Shown: positions 35,678 through 43,805, counted from the first letter of the stretch. The stretch is 64,000 bases of DNA from JANNBN01 sp963763885 (GCA_963763885.1 CAVXQD010000007.1:1736001-1800000), one strand, 5' to 3'. Notes: generated from the letters alone by a model not told the origin. Program-made: numbers and translations.

Positions 35678-35699
35678 GCCACGAGCCTGTCAGCACGAC

Positions 35700-36356
35700 T
35701 CAGCCAAGAGCTTCAAGAATGGAAACTGTTGCTGAAGTACCGATGCGAGTAGCCCCAGCATCGATCATGGCCATGGCGGTTGTCAGGTCTCGGACGCCGC
35801 CACTGGCCTTCACCCCAAGGCGACCTCCGACGCACGCGGCCATCCGGCGAACCGCCTCGATGGACGCACCGCCCGCCGAATGGAATCCGGTCGAGGTCTT
35901 TACATAATCAGCGCCGGCCATTTCGGCAGCCTCGCAACTGGCATCGATCTCATCGCCGGTGAGGACTGCGGTTTCGAGGATCACCTTCAAGATGGCACGT
36001 GGCACAGCAAGACGCACCTGCGCGATGTCATCTTCGACAAGCTCCCATTCACCCGCCTTCACCATCCCGAGGTTGATCACCATGTCAACCTCGTTGGCTC
36101 CTGCTGCATACGCAAGCGCTGCCTCGAACGCCTTGACCTGGGTGGCCACCGCACCACTGGGGAAACCAATGGTGGTGCAAACGGCAATCGAGTCCGACAA
36201 CATGTCGTCGGCCAACGGCAGCTGCCACGGCATGATGCACACCGCGGCGACCCCGTACAGGTTTGCCTCGCGGCAGAGGTGTTCGACCTGTTCCGGTGTT
36301 GCCTCCGGCTTCAGCAGCGTGTGGTCGATGTAGCGGGCGAGTTCGTCGCGGTTCAC
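35700..36356 (-). CDS. deoC: Deoxyribose-phosphate aldolase
   Basis: Cleaves 2-deoxyribose-5-phosphate to glyceraldehyde-3-phosphate and acetaldehyde, the end step of deoxynucleoside catabolism. IDHTLLKPEATPEQV at the start, EVDMVINLG (proton-relay Asp), DYVKTSTGF with the Schiff-base Lys, and VKASGGVRDL with the second Lys are all present. Length 218 aa is standard. The start is GTG 36356. It transcribes with the downstream phosphomutase (22 bp gap). Confidence 0.95.
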   Translation of the reverse strand: MNRDELARYIDHTLLKPEATPEQVEHLCREANLYGVAAVCIMPWQLPLADDMLSDSIAVCTTIGFPSGAVATQVKAFEAALAYAAGANEVDMVINLGMVKAGEWELVEDDIAQVRLAVPRAILKVILETAVLTGDEIDASCEAAEMAGADYVKTSTGFHSAGGASIEAVRRMAACVGGRLGVKASGGVRDLTTAMAMIDAGATRIGTSATVSILEALG

Positions 36357-36437
36357 GTGCTCATCGTCTCACGCGGACTCCGGCCATGGAACTGCGCTCA
36401 CGATGAACAGGCCTTTGCGCGTGTCGCGCAGGTGGGC

Positions 36438-37652
36438 TCAGCTGTTGTGCACGAACTCGGCGTAACAACCGGCAGGTCCAGGCAACGGGGTGGACGGGGC
36501 AGCGATCGCGCACGCAGCGGGGCGCCCGGCGACCTGGGCCGTGTTATCTGTCGCAATTCCGGAATTGTCCCGAACGGACCGAGAAGGCGTGGTGTCGAAC
36601 TGCGCCTTCACGGTGCAACTGGCTCCCGCTGGCACGGTGTTGAGTACAAACCTTTGACCGTCGGCGAGCGGAACCAGAAGACCGCCGGTCGTCGTCCCAG
36701 CGCTGCACTGCACCGTGAGATTGGCAGTGGAACTGACGATGAAGCTCAGGCTTGTGGGGTCAACGACTGCCATGACCCGGCGAATTGGATTCCCGGCCGT
36801 TCCTGCGCTGCGGGCAATCAGATAGCTCCCAAACGGAATCGTGATCACACCAATCCCGGCCGATGCCAAAGTGAACGGGGTTGTCGGCACTGTTTCGGAA
36901 CAAGCGCCGGGGACAACCCACGACAACACGCGCGCTGTTGCGTCTGTATTGGTGACGCTCACTCGAACATTGGCGTTCACCGTACCGGCGGGCAAGGCTG
37001 GCACGCAGGGAGTGGTCTGGCTCACCGTTCGAGTGATGATGAGATCTCCAAAGGCAGCTGGCGGGCCAGTGGTGGTGGTCGACGCTGCCGCGATTGTGGT
37101 GACCGCCACTGCTGTGGTTGTTCCGCCACCGATTGTCGTTGTTCCCGCAAGTGTTGTCGCTGCAACGGTCGTTGCAGCAAGTGTGGATGGTGTGGCGGCA
37201 GCCACCGCTGGAAGCCCGGCTGTAACCTTGACCTTCAATCGAACTTTCACGGTTGTCCGCCCGTCCGAGCCGGATACGGTCAATGTGGTCGACCCGATGG
37301 TGGCGGTCGCATCGGCAGTTGCGACCAAATCCGTGTCATCGCCTTCGAGGGGGTTCTCGTCGAATGCCATTTTCAGGCCCTTACGAGTTGACGAGGTCAG
37401 CTTGATTGGCCCTTCGAAGGATCCGACCCGGGTCACCAAAACGGTGACAGAAGATGAACCGTTACGGCCGACGGTCAGAGTTGATGCGTCGAGCGACATC
37501 TTGAACCGAGGCCTTTTTGTCGCACCGATGGCAGGTTGGACAACCCCACCGACGAGCACGATCGCAACAAGTAGACACCCGACGGCTTTCGCCCACTCGG
37601 GGCGCTGCCTGCACGTCGACGAAGGAGCAGCGATACGTGCTGGAGAGACCAT
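36438..37652 (-). CDS. Secreted Thr/Ala-rich beta-domain protein of unknown function
   Basis: An N-terminal signal (VGCLLVAIVLVGGVVQPAIGA, residues about 24-44) is followed by two immunoglobulin-like beta regions (ASTLTVGRNGSSSVTVLVTR, STTLTVSGSDGRTTVKVRLKV), then an Ala/Thr-rich linker (TIAAASTTTTGP) and a third beta domain with four to six Cys (TPCVPALPAG, VQCSAG). There is no enzymatic motif. The product is probably exported and surface- or matrix-associated. Large open frames on the opposite strand here are GC-driven shadows. Confidence 0.7.
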   Translation of the reverse strand: MVSPARIAAPSSTCRQRPEWAKAVGCLLVAIVLVGGVVQPAIGATKRPRFKMSLDASTLTVGRNGSSSVTVLVTRVGSFEGPIKLTSSTRKGLKMAFDENPLEGDDTDLVATADATATIGSTTLTVSGSDGRTTVKVRLKVKVTAGLPAVAAATPSTLAATTVAATTLAGTTTIGGGTTTAVAVTTIAAASTTTTGPPAAFGDLIITRTVSQTTPCVPALPAGTVNANVRVSVTNTDATARVLSWVVPGACSETVPTTPFTLASAGIGVITIPFGSYLIARSAGTAGNPIRRVMAVVDPTSLSFIVSSTANLTVQCSAGTTTGGLLVPLADGQRFVLNTVPAGASCTVKAQFDTTPSRSVRDNSGIATDNTAQVAGRPAACAIAAPSTPLPGPAGCYAEFVHNS

Positions 37653-37739
37653 GGGTAACCGTCCTTTAGGTACTTAACTAGGCAAGATCGTAGTTGCTGC
37701 CTGGGAACCGGGCAGGATCGCCGCAGGACCGGCCGTAAG

Positions 37740-38252
37740 GTGACGGCGATGGACCGCACCATCCCAGCCCTCTATGACGCCGACGAGCGCACGCTCCTGG
37801 AAGGCATGCTCGATTGGTATCGGGAGGGCGTGCTTGCCAAGGTCCGTGGCCTGAACGACCAACTTGCCCACCAAACGCTCCCCGGATCAGCGACAAGCGT
37901 GGCGGGGCTGATCAAGCATTTGGCACTCGTCGAAGACGCGTGGTCCGCGGATTTCACCGGCGCCGCGCATCCATTCCCCTGGGGAGATATCGACTGGGAA
38001 TCTGATCCTGATTGGGAGTTTCGCACCGCCCGGGACCAACCGTTGGCTGCTTCGGTACAGCTGTACACGGTGGCCATCAACAGGACCCGCGCCGTTTCTG
38101 GTGGTAGCTCGCTCTCAGATCTGAGCCCTCCAGGCCGCAAGGCCCCGTTCTCACTGCGTTTTGCGTTGGTTCATCTCATCGAGGAGACCGCGAGACACCT
38201 TGGGCACCTCGACATCCTCTGCGAACAGTTCGATGGTCGACGAGGTCGATGA
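37740..38252 (+). CDS. DinB-fold protein (DUF664-like)
   Basis: A four-helix DinB bundle: EGMLDWYREGVLAKVRGLND, GLIKHLALVEDAWSADF with a metal-type His, and the C-terminal LVHLIEETARHLGHLDILCEQ with the His-x3-His pair typical of DinB proteins. Length about 170 aa. The start is GTG 37740 or ATG 37749 (MDRTIPALYDADERTLL), the latter being more family-like. The function is unknown; many are thiol-dependent metalloenzymes in actinobacteria. Confidence 0.8.
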   Translation: MTAMDRTIPALYDADERTLLEGMLDWYREGVLAKVRGLNDQLAHQTLPGSATSVAGLIKHLALVEDAWSADFTGAAHPFPWGDIDWESDPDWEFRTARDQPLAASVQLYTVAINRTRAVSGGSSLSDLSPPGRKAPFSLRFALVHLIEETARHLGHLDILCEQFDGRRGR

Positions 38253-38273
38253 CCGAGGAGGCCGCCGAAATGC

Positions 38274-38305
38274 AAAACGGTGCGGGCCGAAGCTCGCACC
38301 GTTTT
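38274..38305. terminator. Bidirectional rho-independent terminator
   Basis: AAAACGGTGCG (38274-38284) pairs with CGCACCGTTTT (38295-38305) around a GGCCGAAGCT loop region, giving A- and T-tails on both sides. It separates the DinB-like gene (+) from tRNA-Ala (-) and would terminate both. Confidence 0.85.
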
Positions 38306-38330
38306 AGATCGATTGGTAAACCAGTTGAAC

Positions 38331-38406
38331 TGGTGGAGACGAACGGAATCGAACCGTCAACCCCCTGCTTGCAAAGCAGGTGCTCTGCCAATTGAGCTAC
38401 GTCCCC
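38331..38406 (-). tRNA. tRNA-Ala (anticodon TGC)
   Basis: Read on the minus strand: 5' acceptor GGGGACG pairs with CGTCTCC (one G-U pair), D-arm AGCTCAATTGGCAGAGC, anticodon stem-loop CCTGCTTTGCAAGCAGG with TGC, and T-arm GGTTCGATTCC. The discriminator A is at 38334 and the 3' CCA is encoded (38331-38333). Confidence 0.95.
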
Positions 38407-38589
38407 GGAAGGAGCCAACAGACTAGCGGTTCTGAGACCAGTGTCGTGCACATTCCAAGACGATCCGCCTTGGACGGAGTTTCCATTCGGCCACCTATCC
38501 GACCTAAGTCGTATCGACGGTGAGACCAGCCGGCGCTTTGGATGGACTCACGGCGGAAACACCGCTTGACCCAATCCAAGGAGCACCCC

Positions 38590-38943
38590 ATGAAGCAGAC
38601 CCGTTCCCTCCGCAGCCGCCTTTCCATCGCAGCAGCAGTCGTTGTTGTGTGTTCCAGTATCGCAACACCTGCGTTGGCCAAGAAGGGACGCGGCAGCGAC
38701 GACGACCACAGCTCGTCGTCCTCCAGCGTTTCGACTCCTGGCTCGACTCCTGGCTCCACTCCTGGCTCCACTCCTGGCTCCACTCCTGGCTCGACACCAG
38801 TCACGACACCATCTTCGACACCAGCCTCAACGCCAAGGGTGAGCACCAGCCGCCCTCGCGTCTCCGTCCCAACCACTCGCGACGACCGTCGTGAGGACCG
38901 TCGAAGCGACCGCAGCCGTCGACGTGGCCGCGGACGCAGCTGA
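38590..38943 (+). CDS. Small secreted low-complexity protein
   Basis: A signal peptide (SRLSIAAAVVVVCSSIATPALA) is followed by an Asp/Ser run, five to six repeats of TPGS encoded by 12-bp DNA repeats, and a very basic Arg/Asp tail (DDRREDRRSDRSRRRGRGRS). The start ATG 38590 is preceded by AAGGAG at 38578-38583. The product is about 117 aa, exported and probably disordered. It lies upstream of a two-component system, whose other neighbour is also a low-complexity secreted protein. Confidence 0.7.
   Translation: MKQTRSLRSRLSIAAAVVVVCSSIATPALAKKGRGSDDDHSSSSSSVSTPGSTPGSTPGSTPGSTPGSTPVTTPSSTPASTPRVSTSRPRVSVPTTRDDRREDRRSDRSRRRGRGRS
38731..38790 (+). repeat. Five 12-bp direct repeats encoding TPGS units
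   Basis: Consecutive units TCGACTCCTGGC or TCCACTCCTGGC at 38731, 38743, 38755, 38767 and 38779, in frame within the secreted protein gene. Copy number variation would change the length of the disordered region without shifting the frame. Confidence 0.9.
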
Positions 38944-39027
38944 CACCAGACAGAAAAGAACGACACGCAAACCAGACCCGCCAACGCAGCACCCGTTCTC
39001 ACGAACCTGACCGAATATCCTGACAAC

Positions 39028-40329
39028 GTGTCCCGCCGACGAAGTGCGCTCTCAACCGAGGTGTTGCGCTTCGCATTGGCGGGTCTTGTCGCGTTTGCGT
39101 TGCTCGGCCTGATCTTGCTGCTGCTGCTTTCCAAGATCGCAACCAGCGAAGCGCTTCGCTCCGCGCGCGAAGGCGCTCGGCTCGCCGGATACGGAATCAT
39201 CGAACCAGCTGTTTCCGCTGACTTACTGGGTACCCCCGATACGGCTGCTCCCAGCATCGGGGTACTCGACGAGCTGGTCGGGACTCGGGTGCTTTCCGAG
39301 CGCGTTGTCCGAGTGAAGATCTGGACGCTTGAGGGTCGGATCGTCTATTCCGACGAACCGCGACTTGTCGGCATGACGTACAAACCAAAGGAAGACCACG
39401 CCGAAGCAGTCGCCACCGGCGAAATTGGTGCTGAAATCGCCAGCACCACCGGGCCCGAAAACGAGTTCGAACGTGATTTTGGTCAGTTGCTGGAGGTCTA
39501 CATGCCTCTGCGTGCACCAGATGGGACGCCACTCGTCTACGAGCAGTACGAAACATACGACTCCATTGTTGGGGACAGCCGTCAGCTCATGTGGCGGCTC
39601 GCGTTACCCCTGCTTGGCTGTGTTGCGCTGCTGTGGTTGGTTCAGTTGCCGCTCGCGCGGCGCCTTGCCAGTCGGGTACGCGCCGCTCAGGAGCAGCACG
39701 CCTCGCTTGCCGAGGCAGCCGTCACCGCTTCAACTCGGGAACGCGAACGAATCGCCGTCGAACTGCATGACGGTGTGGTGCAAGACCTTGCCGGTCTCAC
39801 TTACGAACTCTCTGCGCTCGGGTCCCGCACAACCGAACCAGAGGCAAAGGCGGCCCTGGTCCGCAGCGCTGACATCGCGCGCACGGCTATGCAACAAGTT
39901 CGTTCGTCATTGGTTGACCTCCATCCCGGAACAATCGACGCGCTCGGTTTGGAGGCCGCGATCGAGCAGCTTGCCGAACCGCTTCGGCGTCGTGGCATGG
40001 ACGTCGGGGTGCAAATCGACAGCACCACGCTTCCAATCGGCGCACAGGCGTTGTTCTACCGTGTCGCTCGAGAATTGCTGCGCAACGTTGATGAGCACGC
40101 AAACGCTGCTCGAGCCGATGTCACCCTGATGACCGACGCATCCGGAGCAACGCTGGTGGTTTCGGACAACGGAACCGGTATTGATAACGAAGCGCTGTCG
40201 CGTCGACGCGCCGACGGCCACGTCGGCCTCGATCTGCATCGGGCAGTGGTCGCGCACCAAGGGGGGACGATGGACATTGACTCCACTGCCGGTTCTGGAA
40301 CGTCAGTCAGCGTCAGGTTGCCGCTATGA
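39028..40329 (+). CDS. Sensor histidine kinase, NarL/DesK-type (HisKA_3)
   Basis: Membrane sensor kinase: TM1 near residues 14-36, an extracytoplasmic domain of about 150 residues (including RVLSERVVRVKIWTLEGRIVYSD), TM2 near residues 185-205, then a dimerisation helix with the phosphoacceptor His247 in AVELHDGVVQDLAG. The ATPase has VARELLRNVDEHANA (N box) and VVSDNGTGIDNEAL (G1). Length 433 aa. The start is GTG 39028. It overlaps the response regulator by 4 bp (ATGA). The signal is not known; the extracytoplasmic domain looks like a sCACHE-type sensor. Confidence 0.9.
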   Translation: MSRRRSALSTEVLRFALAGLVAFALLGLILLLLLSKIATSEALRSAREGARLAGYGIIEPAVSADLLGTPDTAAPSIGVLDELVGTRVLSERVVRVKIWTLEGRIVYSDEPRLVGMTYKPKEDHAEAVATGEIGAEIASTTGPENEFERDFGQLLEVYMPLRAPDGTPLVYEQYETYDSIVGDSRQLMWRLALPLLGCVALLWLVQLPLARRLASRVRAAQEQHASLAEAAVTASTRERERIAVELHDGVVQDLAGLTYELSALGSRTTEPEAKAALVRSADIARTAMQQVRSSLVDLHPGTIDALGLEAAIEQLAEPLRRRGMDVGVQIDSTTLPIGAQALFYRVARELLRNVDEHANAARADVTLMTDASGATLVVSDNGTGIDNEALSRRRADGHVGLDLHRAVVAHQGGTMDIDSTAGSGTSVSVRLPL

Positions 40330-40988
40330 ACTCCACCACGGATTCGGTAATGCCCGGGCAGCTCAACCCCATCAAGGTGATGTTGTGCGACGACCACGTC
40401 GTTGTCCTCGCCGGGTTGCAGCAATTGGTCTCCACCTTTAACGGAATTGCGGTCATCGCGACCGCGCGCAACGGCTACGAGGCTCTCGACGCAGTGGCTC
40501 GCGTCGTTCCCGACGTCATTCTCATGGACCTGCAGATGCCAGAACTGGACGGCGTTGCCGCAACGCGTCGAATTCGGTCGGAGTATCCAACCGTCCAAAT
40601 CGTCATTCTCACGTCATTCTCGGATCGGGGGCGCATCGAGTCAGCGCTAGATGCGGGAGCCGTGGGATACCTGCTCAAAGATGCAACGCCTGACGAGCTG
40701 GAATCCGCCATCAGAGCAGCGTCGCGCGGTGAATCCCCGCTAGCGCCCAAAGTGGCCAAGGTGCTTGTCACTAAAGACGAGTCGTCGGTCAAGTTGTCTG
40801 CGCGAGAGCTTGAGGTCATTGAGTTCGTGGCGGCGGGTCTGTCCAACAAAACAATCGCTCGCAAGCTCGGCATCGCAGAGGCCACCGTTAAAGCGCACCT
40901 CACCTCGATCTTCCGGGCCATCGGCGTCGACAACCGCACGCAGGCGGCCCGGTGGCTGGGGACACGTCGCGATGGGGAGCGGACATGA
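40326..40988 (+). CDS. Response regulator, NarL/FixJ (LuxR) family
   Basis: Receiver domain with acidic pair Asp22-Asp23 (MLCDDHVVV), phosphoacceptor Asp68 in VILMDLQMPELDG, and the conserved Lys in YLLKDATPDEL. The C-terminal LuxR HTH is LSARELEVIEFVAAGLSNKTIARKLG and AEATVKAHLTSIFRAIGV. Length 220 aa. Start ATG 40326 overlaps the kinase stop by 4 bp and its TGA overlaps the next gene by 4 bp, so the kinase, the regulator and the secreted protein form one translation-coupled operon. Targets are unknown. Confidence 0.94.
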   Translation: MNSTTDSVMPGQLNPIKVMLCDDHVVVLAGLQQLVSTFNGIAVIATARNGYEALDAVARVVPDVILMDLQMPELDGVAATRRIRSEYPTVQIVILTSFSDRGRIESALDAGAVGYLLKDATPDELESAIRAASRGESPLAPKVAKVLVTKDESSVKLSARELEVIEFVAAGLSNKTIARKLGIAEATVKAHLTSIFRAIGVDNRTQAARWLGTRRDGERT

Positions 40989-41713
40989 AACGGCTCACCG
41001 GCCCAACAACCGGCCCCTCTACCGTCGCAGGCGCGGGCCGCCGGCTCCTTGCCTTGCCGACGTTGACTCTGGCGGTTGTGCTGGCCGCCTTGCTTGCATC
41101 GCTGCTTGCCGGTCCCGTACACGCCAGCGACAACGACAGCAGTTCCGGTAAGGGCTCCAGTTCCGGATCAGGATCTGGATCGTCCGGATCAGGATCCGGA
41201 AAGGACGATGACGACGATGACCGGGACGGGAGTTCCGTGCCCTCCAGTCCAGCCACGTCAAGCGCGACCAAGGTCACGCCGCCCCCTCAAGTCACCTCGC
41301 CCCCCTCCGCTGGCGGGAGCGCCGCTCCTGCTACCACTCGTCCACAAAGCTCCAATCAAAGTTCCGGGCAAAGTTCCGGGCAAAGTTCCGGATCGCTGCC
41401 AGCAACGACCGTGAACCGGATCTCTCCGCCGGCCAACATCGAACGAAAAGTTGCCTGCGGGCGGGTCACCATCGAACTCCGGGTTCGCTCCGACGGTCGG
41501 ACCATCGAACTTCGCACCCGGCTAAAGCCAGAGAAAAAGGGCATGTGGGATGCAACGGTCATCCGCGACCGTTCCGTTGTCTGGCGTGGAAAGGTCGAGC
41601 GTGGCCGAGTTGAGCGAAAGTTTCCTGATCTTGCCGGCGCCGAACAACTGGTCGTGCGGCTAAGTAGCGGTTCCGGTGCCACCTGCACCGTTTCCGCAAC
41701 GCTCCCGGGTTAA
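40985..41713 (+). CDS. Secreted Ser/Gly/Asp-rich protein coupled to the two-component system
   Basis: A signal segment (LALPTLTLAVVLAALLASLLAGPVHA) is followed by SSSGKGSSSGSGSGSSGSGSG, a DDDDDDRDG run and a Pro/Thr/Ser linker with SSGQ repeats. The last 100 residues form a compact beta region (ACGRVTIELRVRSDGRTIEL, WRGKVERGRVERKF, GATCTVSATLPG) with two Cys. Start ATG 40985 overlaps the regulator TGA by 4 bp. The product is about 242 aa. A conserved C-terminal module joined to a disordered stalk suggests a surface or sensory partner of the kinase; this is inference. Confidence 0.72.
   Translation: MKRLTGPTTGPSTVAGAGRRLLALPTLTLAVVLAALLASLLAGPVHASDNDSSSGKGSSSGSGSGSSGSGSGKDDDDDDRDGSSVPSSPATSSATKVTPPPQVTSPPSAGGSAAPATTRPQSSNQSSGQSSGQSSGSLPATTVNRISPPANIERKVACGRVTIELRVRSDGRTIELRTRLKPEKKGMWDATVIRDRSVVWRGKVERGRVERKFPDLAGAEQLVVRLSSGSGATCTVSATLPG
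41357..41391 (+). repeat. Three 12-bp direct repeats (CAAAGTTCCGGG)
   Basis: Units at 41357, 41369 and 41381 (last incomplete) encode repeating QSSG in the secreted protein linker. A separate purine-rich tract at about 41163-41202 (TCCGGATCAGGATC-like) encodes the Gly-Ser run. Confidence 0.85.
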
Positions 41714-42768
41714 CGCTCGGTAGTTCCCTCGAACCGCGCGCAGCGGACGCCTCGGGCGGCCAAATCCCTCAGGAACGGGGCAGGTTCAACGTATTCACCA
41801 ACACTGTGACAGCCACCGCCGGTCAGCCCTGCCCGACGCGAAGCGCCTGTCAGTACCGCGCCCAACGCCAAGGCGGCAACCGCCCCAGCGGCAACCGATG
41901 GACGTTCCATGCAGGCCAGGACGATTGAGGTCTCTTCGCCGTCCAGCCGGCCACGCACCTCGACACGCACCGCTCCGGCTCCGGCTTCTGCATGCGGTTT
42001 GCGCATCATGGGAAGCCGGGAAGTGAGCCTGTCTCGCCTCGTTGCAGCCATCCGACCGCTGAGGCGGTCAGCCTCAGGAAACAGCCGGTGGAGCAGCAGA
42101 GCGTCAGGTAACGCAGCTCGATAGCAATCGGCGCCGCCAATGGGGTCCGGAAACCAAACCAGTTCTCGACCGCTGCCGCCGGGCCGGTGGAGCCACAGCC
42201 CGTCCCGGTAATCGTTCGATTCGTTGGACAACGCACTGTGATGCTGACGGGCGCACGCAGGACCGGCTGTTCCGAACTTGGAAACATGGACCTCCCGCAC
42301 AACCTCAAACCAACCAGCAGCATGCGCTGCTAAGACGTCGGTGAGGCCCGGGGCAAACCCGGCCGCCATCACAATTTCAACTCCTCGGCTACGCGCCTCG
42401 GCATCGAGGTCTGCAAGCAGCCCTACATCGGAGATGGAGTCCGAAGTCGCAACCACCGGAACGGACTTCGCAATGCAATCTGCTGCGAGTCGGTGCTGAT
42501 CGGGTGGAGTTGCGATGAGCACCCCACTCAGCGAGGCAAGGTGCTCTCTGACGTCACCAGCGCCCGTGTGTGCACGCCGTCCAAGCGTTCCAGCGACCTG
42601 GGCCGCAGCATCTGGGTTGTCATCGAACAGCAGCAGGTGCGACACACCACCAACAGAAAGCAACTGGCGAGCAGCACGCGCCCCGACGGTGCCGCAACCA
42701 ACAATGGCTACCGGGCGATCTGCGGCGCTGTTTTGAGCAACCTGCGCCTGACCAGCGGGCTGCGTCAC
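41710..42768 (-). CDS. Saccharopine-dehydrogenase-like NAD(P)-binding oxidoreductase
   Basis: Rossmann fold at the start (VAIVGCGTVGARAARQLL), then LLLFDDNPDAAAQVA, SGVLIATPPDQHRLAADC, and a mid-region MAAGFAPGLTDVLAAH of the saccharopine dehydrogenase/Lys-reductase-like superfamily. The C-terminal half binds substrate. The start is probably GTG 42768, which overlaps the upstream small gene's TGA by 4 bp (GTGA); an ATG at 42798 would extend 10 residues into that gene. It converges on the secreted protein gene with a 4-bp overlap. The substrate is unknown. Confidence 0.72.
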   Translation of the reverse strand: MTQPAGQAQVAQNSAADRPVAIVGCGTVGARAARQLLSVGGVSHLLLFDDNPDAAAQVAGTLGRRAHTGAGDVREHLASLSGVLIATPPDQHRLAADCIAKSVPVVATSDSISDVGLLADLDAEARSRGVEIVMAAGFAPGLTDVLAAHAAGWFEVVREVHVSKFGTAGPACARQHHSALSNESNDYRDGLWLHRPGGSGRELVWFPDPIGGADCYRAALPDALLLHRLFPEADRLSGRMAATRRDRLTSRLPMMRKPHAEAGAGAVRVEVRGRLDGEETSIVLACMERPSVAAGAVAALALGAVLTGASRRAGLTGGGCHSVGEYVEPAPFLRDLAARGVRCARFEGTTER

Positions 42769-42902
42769 CGGAGGTCTGGGCCCGAGAGCTCTCGCCAACC
42801 GCCGCTCTTGGGCGGCACGCCTCCAGAACCACGAAGGCGAAGCACAAAGGCAACCAGACCGGCAAGGCCGATTGCTGTTACCGCACGACGGAGTGCATTC
42901 AC
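42765..42902 (-). CDS. Small membrane protein, 45 aa, coupled to the saccharopine-dehydrogenase-like gene
   Basis: An open frame from GTG 42902 to TGA 42765-42767: a basic start (NALRRAV), one hydrophobic helix (TAIGLAGLVAFVLRLR) and a soluble tail GGVPPKSGGWRELSGPDLR. Its TGA overlaps the next gene's GTG by 4 bp, the usual actinobacterial coupling. I believe similar short tails with GGVPP...GGWREL occur in related actinobacteria, but this is memory, not a search. It starts right at the tRNA-Ile 3' end (2 bp away), with no obvious ribosome binding site. The function is unknown. Confidence 0.5.
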   Translation of the reverse strand: MNALRRAVTAIGLAGLVAFVLRLRGSGGVPPKSGGWRELSGPDLR

Positions 42903-42903
42903 G

Positions 42904-42977
42904 TGGGGCTAGCTGGAATCGAACCAGCGACCTTCACATTATCAGTGTGACGCTCTAACCAACTGAGCTATAGCCCC
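42904..42977 (-). tRNA. tRNA-Ile (anticodon GAT)
   Basis: Read on the minus strand: acceptor GGGGCTA pairs with TAGCCCC, D-arm TAGCTCAGTTGGTTAGAGC, anticodon loop CTGATAA with GAT, T-arm GCTGGTTCGATTCCAGC and discriminator A. CCA is not encoded. Confidence 0.95.
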
Positions 42978-43031
42978 TTACGGGGATGCGAGCGTACACC
43001 ACGAAAAAAGCAGTTCAGCCACGAAATGCTC

Positions 43032-43805
43032 TCAACGAGCTTCGGATCCTGTTGCATCTGACTCATCTTGCCCCGATCGGCTGAACCGACCTTGGAATGG
43101 ATTCTCCACAGTCAGGTCCAGATCATCGTCGAACGTGTCGTCCGCGAGGGCGGCAAGCCAGTCGGCGTCGTCGAGTTCCTCAGCTGACAACTCCTCCGAT
43201 TTCACGGGGAGCAGCTTTGGAGTGGAAACTGCTACGACAGCCCGTTTTTCCCGTTTTAGTTTCGTTTGACGCGCTGGGACCGACGCCACAGGTGCGGCCG
43301 AGGCCGCCGGAGCCGGAGTCTGCTTCCCTCTTTCCCTGCGGCTTGAGCGACGTTCGCGAGGCGTCGCTGCACGACGGCCGACCGTGCGGATCTGATCGTC
43401 TTCGACAACGCTCATGATCACACCACCGAGCAAGCCTGAAAGCAGGTTGTAGAGCGCCGCCAGCAACACCGTGACCACCGTGTTGTGGAGAACCAGACCT
43501 ACTGCGACCGTGAAGGCGCCCCTGAACAGACTGGCGCCAGAGATACGAACGCTCTCTGCGAATCCGATGTCGACGAGAAAGTTGACCACCCTGTCGGTGA
43601 AACCAGCGTTTTCACCTATCTGCCAAATGAGCGTGAGAACGCCAAGGGAGATTGCCCCGCAGATCGCGTGGAACGCAACGGCCAGTTTAAAAACTGGCCA
43701 GAGTTCAAACTTGCGGATCCGTTGCCGGACACGAACTCCAGTGCGACGACGGAACACGTATCTGAGGTTACTGGGGAGTTGAACCCGAGAGGGAGCAACG
43801 CACAC
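43032..43805 (-). CDS. DUF3566 transmembrane protein (gyrA-adjacent actinobacterial family)
   Basis: DUF3566 domain: RIRKFELWPVFKLAVAFH, an N-terminal helix CGAISLGVLTLIWQI, LFRGAFTVAVGLVLHNTVVTVL and a C-terminal membrane segment. In actinobacteria such as mycobacteria this gene lies right after gyrA, as it does here. The C-terminal extension of about 120 residues is hydrophilic (KREKRAVVAVSTP, EELSAEELDDADW). Length 257 aa from the first ATG; the true start may be later (FELWPVF). The role is unknown. Confidence 0.85.
   Translation of the reverse strand: MCVAPSRVQLPSNLRYVFRRRTGVRVRQRIRKFELWPVFKLAVAFHAICGAISLGVLTLIWQIGENAGFTDRVVNFLVDIGFAESVRISGASLFRGAFTVAVGLVLHNTVVTVLLAALYNLLSGLLGGVIMSVVEDDQIRTVGRRAATPRERRSSRRERGKQTPAPAASAAPVASVPARQTKLKREKRAVVAVSTPKLLPVKSEELSAEELDDADWLAALADDTFDDDLDLTVENPFQGRFSRSGQDESDATGSEAR

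Noticed and set aside
35880..37391. 503-codon open frame on the plus strand over deoC and the secreted protein gene
   Set aside because: It lies antisense to deoC, which has all its catalytic motifs, and to a gene with a signal peptide. The translation is Cys/Gly/Arg rich with no domain, typical of GC-rich shadow frames.
36841..37677. 278-codon plus-strand frame with Val/Ala-rich product
   Set aside because: It is the antisense of the Thr/Ala-rich secreted protein; the low complexity comes from the repeats of that gene.
38176..38451. 91-codon minus-strand frame covering the tRNA-Ala region
   Set aside because: The GDVAQLAEH-type product is the known false translation of a tRNA gene.
42620..42865. 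81-codon minus frame over the small-protein region
   Set aside because: It is in a different frame from the 45-aa protein and the oxidoreductase; its Cys/Arg/Ala-rich product has no domain and no coupling to the next gene.
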